From Schistosoma mansoni (taxonomy: Eukaryota > Platyhelminthes > Trematoda > Strigeidida > Schistosomatidae): a DNA stretch of 64,000 nucleotides. The translations under genes were made by a program, and so were the position numbers. The notes below the pieces were generated by a model that saw only the letters and a program-made list of their open reading frames with translations, did not search any database and was not told where the DNA came from. The stretch covers positions 55,549,943 to 55,613,942 of the forward strand of contig NC_031502.1 in assembly GCF_000237925.1 (NCBI RefSeq), written 5' to 3'. This document shows positions 47,136 through 59,500 of this stretch, one piece after another (position 1 is the stretch's first letter; every line of letters begins with the position of its first letter).

Positions 47136-47520
47136 TTAAAAGTTAGATAATACAGATTCAAGAATTACCATTAATATTGGTAAAAATAATATACTGAACA
47201 AGCATAATACATAGATACAAGTTTTTGGATGGATAATCCTTTTTAATAAACTAACATTATTATTTATATTGATTATACCATGTGATAATTTACCAATAGT
47301 TGAATAGGTTGGACCATGATGCCATTTAACAAGACGATCTACACTTACACTAACTAAATCAAATGAATCTGATTTTAAAGGAAGATGAGATATTGGTTTT
47401 TGACATGTTCTACCTAATACATATGAATCTTCTCGTAAGAAAGTTAAAGCAGTAACAAATATTGGATGTGCATTATTCAGTGTGTAAATATTGATTAAAC
47501 AATGAGTTGACGGTGATAAA
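47136..47520 (-). CDS. PREB: PREB exon 6 with C-terminal membrane anchor
   Basis: Acceptor CCTAATTTAG. Reads LSPSTHCLINIYTLNNAHPI, then FVTALTFLRE, FDLVSVSVDRLVKWH, and a hydrophobic anchor ending ESVLSNF with stop at 47136. The open frame starts without Met, so it is easily missed by ATG-based ORF calling. Confidence 0.85.
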
Positions 47521-50500
47521 CTAAATTAGGAAATAAGATAAAAAAAAACAGATATAATTATTGACAATTATAGTCACTTTTACTATCAAAATGAAGAAAA
47601 TTGGTAAAACACTTAAAAATGAAAAGCATTTGTGCAAAAAAAAATACGGTCAATCAGTGATTTACATCTCTCAGTCAGTCAGTCACAACGTAGGACTTCG
47701 TGCGTACATATGTACATCAGTTCTATGCCCAAACACCGACTGCCCCGAAGTGCAACGCTTTATGGTGTAGGAGTAGGTTGGAAGAAAGCTAGGGGTGGCC
47801 AGATCAAAACGTGGCACAAATCCATGAAGTCACTGACAATTGGACTGAGTCATGCTGGTAGGTGTAGAGTACCTGGTTGAGATTCGCGAGATGATAGCAA
47901 TCGATGGTTAGAGACCTTGAATGACATGGCTCAAAATCGTTTGCAATGGCGAAGGTGCATCCACTCTTTGTGTTCTACCAAATTCTAATCTTCTGAATTC
48001 CTCATGTCCCTATCCTTTTTCTCTTTCCAAATTTATTTCACCGTATTATACTCCTTCAATAACATCTTCAAACCCTAATCTTTCTGATCACTGCTTATAC
48101 TCTTACTACTTCTACCAATATGGGATTTGAATCGACAACTGAATCTCTGTGCTGATGTGGTATGGCAGCTCGAACTGATGTACGTACGTACGAAGCTCTA
48201 CGCTGTGACTGACTGTACATCAGTTCGAGTTGTCACATCACATTAGCCCCCAAATGCCCTGGTACGGTCGAGAGTGGGGAGAGTCTGCTCTCCCTCTCGA
48301 AATACTCCCACATGGCCACGCGAATATATAGCCGCTGTCAGGGAAGTCCTACTCACTGCCTTCTCGTGGCGGGGGTGTTGTTTACAAAAGTGAGAGGACG
48401 AAAAGCGAATGTCCACAGCTTTAACCGGGTTGGTGGACACGGAAAGTTCACCTAGGGGAGTCGGATAACCCTGATTCCAAACCAATGGTGCACATGGGCT
48501 CCAGTATCCTGAGGGAACAAATGGCGTACGAATCAATCATTGATCACCGGCTACCATGGGACTGCATCTCCTTACGATGCTCCACTGCCTTGTGGACTAG
48601 ATCTTCAGGTCAAAGGCTCCGGGTGTGGCCGCCTAAGAAAACCACCTGCTTCAGTTTGGGCACCTGGGCAGTATCACAGCCCTCACACAAATCAAACGAG
48701 ATTTGTGTGGCGCATATATATCTGATGCCCCTTTGTACCAATATTTATGTGTTTAAATAAATAAATAAAATAAATAAGCACAGAGATTCAGTTGTCGATT
48801 CAAATCCTATAGTGATTCACATCTTCTAGACTTGATTAAGTACAACACAGACATCAACTAGGAATCCCCACCATAAATTCATGATTGAAATACATGAAAA
48901 GATACAAGTGACACAGGTTGAACTTCAGTAATAAAAAAAATCCTAATAAGTGAAAAATTGATATTTGTTCAATGGAAGATAAAAATGTCCGTATAATCTA
49001 GTCTTACGAATACTCAGCATTGTTCTGCTTTTATTTCATTTATTATTTATTTAAACACATAAACATTGGTACAACAAGGCAATATATACATATGCACCAC
49101 ACAAATCATTCGATTTCTCTGAGGGATGGGATACTGCCCGAGTGCCGAAACTGAGGCAGATACTTTTCTAAGGGTGCCACACCACGAGACTTTGATCTGA
49201 CGGTTTAATCCATAAGGCAGTGGAGCAACATCAGGAGATTCAGTCCCATGGTAACTGGAGACCAACAATAAGTTCATACGCCATTTGTTTCATCAGGATC
49301 CTGAAGGCCATGTGCATCATTCGTTTGGAATCAAGGTTTCTCATCTCCCCTAGGTGGATCATCCGTATCCACCAACCCGGTTAAAGCGCTGGACATTCGC
49401 TTTTCGTCCTTTCAATTTCGTAAAAAGTCGACCCTGCTGCGAGAAGGCAGTAAGTAGGACTTCCCCGGCAGTGGCTGTATACGCGTAGCCATGTGAGAGC
49501 ATTTATAGAGGTGAAACTGATTCTCCTGACTCTTGGCCGTACCAGTGCATTTAGAAACGCTGCTTTTATAGACTATAACAGATTTACACCTCTGCACAAG
49601 AGTAGTTCATATATGAAAAACGAGTACCTTTCATGATAAAATTAAAGATATTCACAAAATTGTAATTTATTACTTGTTATATCAGTCTTACAATCAACTG
49701 ATTATTTGGATTATTGAATTCCTAATCAAGATATCTAAACTGAAGAATATCAACATTAATCTTGATATGGACAATGATTATAACAAAACAGTTGACTATT
49801 ATCTTGAACAGAGAGCAAGAATTTTGTTCAACTCTTTCTTTCAATGAATTACATCTCTTTGTTCATTTCAACTGTCTTTTAGATTAATCATCTTATTCTA
49901 ATTCAATGAACTTTACTCATTTTATTCTTATTATCAGCGTTTATTTATTAGGTAAGTAACCACTTGTTTCTAGCCCTTGAAACTCATGTTACATTCAATG
50001 GTGTAGATTGTTCTTTTACATAAAGTAAATATTAACAATTTTATTCAGTCTATTAAATTTATCAACCTCCTTGCTAATAACTATACTGATATATCTCCAA
50101 AGTAACTTCTGAATGAACTGTTTCACATGTAAGTAATTTAAATCCATTTTGTAATTATGCTCTTAAATATCACAGGTTATAAGCAGCTGACGAGAACCAA
50201 ACGAAATCAGTCAGTCAGTCACAACGTAGAGCTTCGTACGTACGTACATCAGTTCGAGCTGCCATACCACATCAGCACAGAGATTCAGTTGTCGATTCAA
50301 ATCCCATATTGGTAGAAGTAGTAAGAGTATAAGCAGTGATCAGAAAGATTAGGGTTTGAAGATGTTATTGAAGGAGTATAATACGGTGAAATAAATTTGG
50401 AAAGAGAAAAAGGATAGGGACATGAGGAATTCAGAAGATTAGAATTTGGTAGAACACAAAGAGTGGATGCACCTTCGCCATTGCAAACGATTTTGAGCCA

Positions 50501-53500
50501 TGTCATTCAAGGTCTCTAACCATCGATTGCTATCATCTCGCGAATCTCAACCAGGTACTCTACACCTACCAGCATGACTCAGTCCAATTGTCAGTGACTT
50601 CATGTTATTCTGCTTAAATGTTTGTTCTTGTTATCATTACGGTGATAAGAGGAATAACTATGCATATGAAACTTAGTTATTACACAATATAGAATTAGTA
50701 TCTATAGAAGATTATCATTCTTCTTGAATAGCTAGTTTCATCAACAGGTGAATTCGAGAAATTAACACATCAATTTAACACAGTCATGTTATAACATCAT
50801 CATTTATAACCAATGGAGGAGGAGACCTCAGATATTATGATATAAACTCGATGATCATTCTATGAAAAAGAAAAGTACAGAATCTGTTCATTGACGAAAC
50901 ACTTTCTCAAGAAAGGAAGGAAAAAGAGGTGACACTGCCAGCCATTTAAATGGGTGATCAATCATTGTGATTGTGTAGACAGTGGAAAAATTCATCACTA
51001 GAATAAAACTTCAGTAAGAAATTACTGAAATTATGACAGTTAAGTCTCGTCTTTCAAGAAAAAATATTTCGAACAATCCTCCAAACAACAAAATTATTGA
51101 TGAAGTGTTATTATGTCAATTCTAACTGGCCCAATGAAAGATATCAGTCATGAGTATTGCAAGAAACTCGCATAAGTTTATTGATTTACATAAACTGTAA
51201 GTGTAACCAACATAATAAAAGTTAAGTAGCAAACTTACAAATACACATCAACACGTCCTTCCATAGTGCCCACACCAATTAAGCCTCGTGATCGACTTGG
51301 ATGAACAGCTAGACAAGCAGGCAAATGTCCTTGGGGTAGAGTAATTTCTGCAAAAGTTTTGAGTTGAATTGGTTGATGCATTTTTATATTATTTGACGAT
51401 AACGATTCATTGGTTGTTGCCTCTGAAGGATGTGGTACTGACCATACAACTAAACGACTAAAACTCCGACGATTTGCACACAAAGGCTGAATCGTAGTAA
51501 CAAGCATAGATTCGACAGTATAACTTTCACTGGTCTTTAAACCTTCAGAGGAAGATAAAGATTGATTTGATGAAATTGGAGATTTGAGAGAATATTTCAT
51601 AAACTGACAATGTCTGAAGCGATAATTAGAACGATCCGAAGAACGTTCTGATGTCTAAAATTTACAAAACGGAGAAAAACACTTAGCAGTTTAGAAAAGT
51701 AGAAAATAACTACAAAGATGCCCATTAGATTATATAATGATGATAAGAGCACTGTAACATGTCAATGGTTATAAATGAGAATAGTTCACAAAAACTCTAC
51801 ACATATGTTTACTCAAATTATTTGATTATTCTAACAATTTTAATGGTTGAATTCATGAGTCGATCTAAGCCAGACCATCATTGAAAACCTGGAAGCACTG
51901 GATGGCCGTTTTGTCCTAGTATGGGACTCATTAGCAGTACGCATCCACGGTCCCGCACGCAAACGCTTAACCTATAGACTACTGAGCCTGCAGCATCTAA
52001 CGCTGTCAAAACCTAACCATGATCTTACTCAACCCTTCACCCAGGAGTTCTAATGGGAAGCCGTGACCAGTGGAGTCCAATCGATAACGGGTGGAGACAG
52101 TTATCCACTCCAGACAATGGATGAAGAGTTGCGCACGATCATGGATTGATTGAAGTTAGGCATTAACACCGTTGGATGTCGGTTCAGTGATCACGAGGCT
52201 AAGAGTTCACATGCGAGGCCGAAGGTCCTGGGTTCGAGTTCCGAGTGAGGGATCGTGGATGCGCACTGCTAAGGAGTTCCATACCAGGACAAAATGGCCA
52301 CCTAGTACCTCCAGGTTTTCAATGATGGTCTAGCTTAGATCAATTCATGAATTGAACTACTAAAAGTACTACAATTCCCACAAATCTTAATTCTGATAAT
52401 ATTCTAATGATGACTAAACTTACAGAAAACGGTAAGAATATAATTTGATAGTACAATAGCCTCTATTGTTTAAAATAGTGTACCAAATAATCGTTATATT
52501 TTGAAATACCTTGAGGTGATTCCGAATGATTTGAAGATTCTTTCAATAAAAAACGACATTTACGTCATTTAGATAGACCAGAAGATTGACACACAAACAC
52601 TTCAACAAGAATTTACACGTGAATGAGAGAAAAGTTAAAAACTGAGAAAAAAAGCTGAGTATACAAGAAATTGAAATTGTAAAAGAACAACCGTTTGTAT
52701 AGCTACGAGAACGACCTAGACAAATATAAAATTGGCAAACTCAAAGCGATAAGGACCATGTAGATGAGAATCTGAAGTCTGGTCAGCCCTAATGGGTTGG
52801 TGCCCCCAAATGCCCTGGTACGGTCGAGAGTGGGGAGGGTCCGCTCTTCCTCTCCAAATACTCCCACATGGCCACGCGAATATATAGCCGCTGTCAGGGA
52901 AGTCCTACTCACTGCCTTCTCGTGGCATCACTCTTGTTTACAAAATTGAGAGGAAGAAAAGCGAATGTCCACAGCTTTAACCGGGTTGGTGGACACGGAA
53001 AGTTCACCTAGGGGAGTTGGAAAACTCTGATTCCAAACCAATGGTGCACATGGGCTCCAGTATCCTGAAGGAACAAATGGCGAATGAACCAACTGTTGGT
53101 CACCTGCTACCATGTGACTGCATCCCCTCACGATGCTCCACTGCCTTGTGGACTAGACCTTTAGGTCAAAGGCTCAGGGTGTGGCCGCCTAAGAAAACCA
53201 CCTGCTTCAGTTTGGGCACCTGTGCAGTATCACAGCCCTCACACAAATCGAATGAGATTTGTAAGGCGCATATTTATCTGGTGCTTCCTTGTACCAATAT
53301 TTATGTGTTTAAATAAATAAATAAAAAATAAAATGGGTTGGTGCCTGACGAAATCCCAGCACGGATTCAAAAAGCTCGTTTGGCTTTTGCCAACTTATGT
53401 CACCTATGGCGAAGACCAGATATCCGTCTATCAATTAAGGGACGAGTATACTGAGCAGCAGTTCGTTCTGTTCTACTTTACGGCTGCGAAACGTGGCCAT

Positions 53501-56500
53501 TGAGAGTAGAAGATACTCGTAAGTTACGAGTATTTGACCACAGACATCTTAGGAATATTGCCAGCATCTGATGAGATAACCGGGTAAGTAATAGTGAGGT
53601 TAGACGCAGGGTGTTAGGGAATGATGGTAAATCAGTTGATGAGGTTGTGAATCTTCATCGACTGAAATGGTTGGGTCACGTGTTACGTTTTCCTGAACAC
53701 CGATTACCACGACGCGCTATGCTGACTAGTATTGAGGATGGTTGGAAGAGAGTTAGGGGCAGCCAAACCAAAACGTGGCATCAGAGCTTGAAGTCACTAA
53801 CTTCTAGTCTGAGTGATGTTGGCAGATGCAGACTACTTGGTTGGGGTCCGCGCGACTATCGTAACCAAGGGTTGGAGGTGACATGGCTCAGAATCGATCA
53901 CAATGGCGTAGGTGTACACACTCTTTATCTTCCTTTAAACCTTGAGATTAGAATTGCTTCATATCTGTCTTTCTTCCTGTGCTATATCCTGATATACAAT
54001 CTATCTTTTATATATTACCATCACTAAATTAACTACTTCTATGAATCCGGTATTCATCTTGTTGTGCTAACGAGGTATAGCAACTTGGACCGATGCATAT
54101 GTGTGCCTGGTCCTACGTTGTAGCTGACTGACTGACTGATTTAGATGAGAATAAAAGGTCCGTGTAGAAAGTTATAAAAAATTTATAAGGATTTCCTCAC
54201 ACATTAGAAATATCAATTATTTGTAAAATTAGATCATTTGAGGTCATCCTATCGATAATAATACCAAAGAAGTCGGATATTTATGATTACTGGTCATATG
54301 AATGGTACAATAAAGAGTAAGAAAGTAACCCAAAATCACTATTTTGGCATATTTAATTGTCTAAATGAAGAAACATGTTTATAATTTAGTGATATATATC
54401 CATTAACTAAGTACAGATTCACATAGTAATCCTTGAAATACACCTTTACGATGAGATAATACCAGGTTGTCCAACCCGAAGTAGAGCGCAGTTATAACCT
54501 GAAACCTACCGGTTGGAAGCCAAGTTCTCTAATCATCAAATCACTACCACACATATAAATGATGTATCTAATTAATTATGAAGTAGAAGGTACTCACTGG
54601 AACTACAGTTCGGATAATTATCATACGCTGAAAACACTACGTTCCAGTATAAATCGTTTAAATTATCTGTTACAAACCTTACCGAATAAAATACGAAGAC
54701 AAAGTCGTAGTAGATAACTGAGCAGGAACAATGAATTACCACCTACTACATAAGAATCAACTATACTCCTCAATTATTCTGTCATTGTTGGACAAACAGG
54801 ACTCGAATAAGTGGTTTGGTGTTTCAATGTAGTTTGTAACAGCCCCAACATGCCCTGGTATATCCGAGAGTGAGGAGAGTCCGCTCTACCTCTCCAAATA
54901 CTCCCACATGGCCACGCGAATATATAGCCGCTGTCAGGGAAATCCTACTCACTGCCTTCTCGTGGTATCACTCTTGTTTACAAAATTGAGAGGAAGAAAA
55001 GCGAATGTCCACAGCTTTAACCGGATTGGTGGACACGGAAAGTTCACCTAGGGGAGTTGGAAAACTCTGATTCAAAACCAATGGTGCACATGGGCTCCAG
55101 TACCCTGAAGGAACAAATGGCGTATGAATCAATCGTTGGTCACCGGCTACCATGTGGCTGCATCCCCTCACGATGCTCCACTGCCTTGTGGATCAGACTT
55201 TTAGGTCAAAGGCTCAGCGTGTGGCCCCCTAAGAAAACCACCTGCTTCAGTTTGGGCACCTGGGCAGTATCACAGCCCTCACACAAATCGAATGAGATTT
55301 GTGAGGCGCATATGTATCTGGTGCTTCCTTATACCAATATTTATATGTTTAAATAAACAAAATAAATCAAATTAGATTACATATGATCAATTAAAGTGTA
55401 AAATAAAATAATAGATTTGTTATCATCATTACTACTTACTACTTTATTCGATGTAGATACAAGATTTGGTGATGGTGGTGGTGTAGCTCCATGAAATGAT
55501 AAAGAACTACAAGAAGCAATTGCATATGGATATTTTTCCATTGATTGACTAAATAAAATATCATCTTGAATTTTAAATGAATTATCATTATTATCTGAAT
55601 TAGATATGAAAGTTTTCATTCGAATACCTCTTTCATTACTAGAATTTCTTTTTGAAGTGTTCGTTTTTAATTTGACTAGCTGTTGGTGTGAATTCAATGT
55701 TGAACGTATTGATTTAATATCATTTAAAAATAGAAATGATTTTGGATAGAGATTAATATTAGTACACCATACTCTTAATGTACTCCAATCAGGTCTATCA
55801 CATATTGTAGCTAATAGGGGATATGAAGTAGAATCATCTTGTTTACATGTAGATCCATGTGAAAAAGTCATACTGCAAACACCGGTTGATAAACCACCAC
55901 TAACATCTGGATATACAATCAGTGACTATAGAGGAAGGAAGGTATAAATAATAAGGTTATTAATAATAAACATTTTTTATGATAATAAGTTTATCACTAT
56001 CACCAGTGACCATATCATTGATTTAAAATCACATACGTAATTTAATAACTATTTTTATACTTTAGTGAACAGGTAGCTCAGTGTTTTGGTAACTTATCCT
56101 TTAAACAACCGGTTATATGGGTTAAAAACATGCCCCATCCACTTTGGTTTGAAGAATTGGATAATAACGCGAGACACAAACACTGCGGCTCAAAGCCGAG
56201 TGAATGCGCTTGTACCTAACACTTTAATTGATCAATGAGTAGTGACCAATGTCGTGTCTATCTAGTCCTTAGAGCTGGTTAAATTCTATCGACTGAATCG
56301 CAGTGTGGTAACTAGTTTAAGTGACTTAACATTGTGAGCACTATATCTAGATCTTAAGTGGTACTAAATAGTTTTGTGCTATTTGGAACTCTTCACTAAA
56401 ACGCAGGTGCGATCCTGAGGAAGCTAGCTGATGCTCTCCAGTGAATTTGAACCCGTATCATTCAGTTTTACAATACGAGACGTTACCATTGAGCTATCCG

Positions 56501-59500
56501 GACTCGGACTAGCTTGTGAGACTGAAAATAGAATTTAATTTGCATATATATATATATATAATCAGTAAGCATTAGTTGTAATAAGATTAGCAATGAAATC
56601 CGGGACATGCGTTTCGTACTATTTGGGACTAGTTAACTGAATGTACCTGGATCAAACCATTCCAAATGAATAACTATCTGAACTCAGTAGGCGAGTGGAT
56701 AACGCAGTGGCATTTGAAGCGAACATTACTGGGTTCGAATCCCGGAGTGAACATTCACTAAGATGAAGGCACATCCAAATGACGAGTCCCACATGGGACC
56801 AAACGTGCGTCCTGGGTTCCATTGCGAGCTATATTTCACCTAATCCAAATTAATGTGTGTACATTTTACAATGCAAAATACAGAATAAATACACACTGGA
56901 TTTTATCAATCACGTCATTTCTGTATGTTTAAAAGAAACAAAATTTATGGGATGGAACATTTGTTAATCGATTCTGCTTTCTATTATCGAAAAAATCTTG
57001 TTATGTTAGCTAGAGCTTTGAGATCAGAAGTGCAAAGTAGCATCAAAATATCAGAACTATTAGACATACGACAAACCTGATATGGACTATCACCTAATTG
57101 CTTTTCGTCAAGAAAACGTTGTTGAATATGACGATTGATAAGAAAGACAGATCCACTATCAGAACCAATAGCTAACCAAGTACCAGCAGGTCCACCATGC
57201 GTTACACATGTAGGCATTCCGGACAGACTTTTCGGTGCAGATCCCGATGGTGATTCAGAGCCAGAATCGTCAGCTGAAGAAGAAATCTGTTCCATAAGTG
57301 TGTATTCACGGACTTTGGTTAGTTCCCATTCTAAAGGTACTGGTTCATTTAGACTATTATTTTTGTCTTTCTTATCAGAATCCTGCATTGAGGTAGACAT
57401 CTTATTCAATCCAGAATCTTTGTCATCAGTGCAACGCCTTCCTAAACCAGATATTTACAGAATACACCATAGTAATTATTAAGTAAAACCTTTATTGATA
57501 TGAGAATAAAGAAAAGCATAACGAGTGAATAAAATAAGGCAACATGAACGGGTTCAATACATATGAATGTGTTTTTGTGAACACTTTAAACAGGGCCAAG
57601 ATCCTATAGTAGCTTGCTAAGAACATACACATTGGACAAATGTGTATTTTAATTATACAGACCATACAAAATTTGTAATTCAATTGTGTTACTTGTTTAG
57701 GATTAAGTCGAGTAAAACAAGTACCCTTGGCTAAGACCCTAAAGTCTTATACCATTGATGTATGCTGTGTCTCCGAAACACACATACAGGATCCTAGTGT
57801 GGTCATTCACTCGACGACGAGATACACCCCCCGTTTATCTGGTGACCCGATGGTCAATTCTCGTGGACTGGATGTAGGCATATCACTAATTATGAGGGCA
57901 GAACAAGCACTATCAGAATGGACTACTGTTAACAGTCGCTTATATGCTATTCGGGCAAACAGCTCCTTAAGAACTCGGAAGGATAGGGACACACGTCGTT
58001 GCCTCTTCGTCGTTTCTATCTACCCTCCCACTGACTGCAGCCGGGATGAAGCGAAAGACGAATTTTTACAAAAAGCTTTCTGAAACTCTTCAAAAATCTA
58101 AACACTCAGACATAGTACTCAAAGCAGGTGACTTTAATGTCCAAGTAGGTAGCCTAAACCAAACAGAAAGACATTTAAGTGAGCGTTTTGGTATTCCAAC
58201 TCAGCTAACAGATAATTTGGTCTTGTTTAGTGAAGACGCTTATAAAATGCAGTCTTTTGGTATCACTGAGCAACAATGCCAGGATGTTCGCGATGCGTTT
58301 CTCCCTTTCTAAATACAGGTTGTTGCTCCAGGACTGGCCTGCGTCAACACCTGAACTAAGGATAGAGAGTGAAGTAGTCGAACGCGTCCACAACTTCACA
58401 TACCTTGGAAGTCTGATCAGCTCTAATGGGTTGATGACTGACGAAATCTCAACATGGGTTCAGAAAGCTCGTTTGGCTTTTGCCAACTTACATCACCTAT
58501 GGTGAAGGCGAGATACCCGTCTATCAATTAAGGGACGAGTATACTGCGTAGCAGTTCGTTCTGCTTTAATTTACAGCTGCGAAACGTGGCCATTAAGAGT
58601 ACAAGATACTCGTAAGTTACTAGTATTTGATCACAGATGTCTTAGAAATAATACTCGCATCCGCATGGTAAATCAATTGATGAGGTTGTGAATCTACATA
58701 GACTCAGATGGTTGGGTCACAAGTTACATATTCCTGAACACCGATCACCACAGCGCGTAATGCTGACTAGTGTTGGAAATGACTTGAAGAAGTCTAGGGG
58801 CAGCCAAACCAAAACGTGGCATCAGAGCTTGAAGTCACTAACTTCTAGTCTGAGTCATGTTGGCAGATGCAGACTACTTGGTTGGGGTCCGCGTGACTAT
58901 CGTAACCAATGGTCGGAGACTGTGTGACGGCTCAGAATCGATCACAATGACCTAGGTGTATACACTCTTTTTCTTTCCTTAAACCGTGAGATTAAAACTA
59001 CTTTTTACCTTTCCTTCTACGAAATAATTATTTCTCTCCGTATATCTACAAATGCAATCTTTTTAATATATTACTACTATTGAAGCAACTGCTTCTATGA
59101 ATTTGGTGATCATCTTGTTGTGCTAATGAGGTGTGGCAACTTGAATTGATGCTTATATGGGCCTGGTCCTACGTTGTGGATGACTGATTGACCTAATAAG
59201 CAGATATAGTATCATCGAAGAAAAGAATATGACAAAACGTACGTGATCTGTGACGCAAGTTTGTTTCCTCTAAGACGTCTGTAGTAGAAGCAGGCTTTTC
59301 AACATTTAGTAATTTTGCTGGTGAGGCAACGAGATTCACTTTTGATTGTACAATGTACTCTACACACTTCTGACCTTCCAAACTAGCAATAAAACCACCG
59401 TCTCCAGGATTGACGACAGTCAAACTCATAACAGCTTCTGTGCCAGTATCCAAACCGCCGGATTTCTAAAACGAAAAAGACCATTGTTGCAAGTGGAATA

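Noticed and set aside
56984-57076. Extension of PREB exon 3 to the open-frame end
   Set aside because: No donor exists downstream before the stop, while the GTTTGT donor at 57076 gives phase agreement with exon 4.
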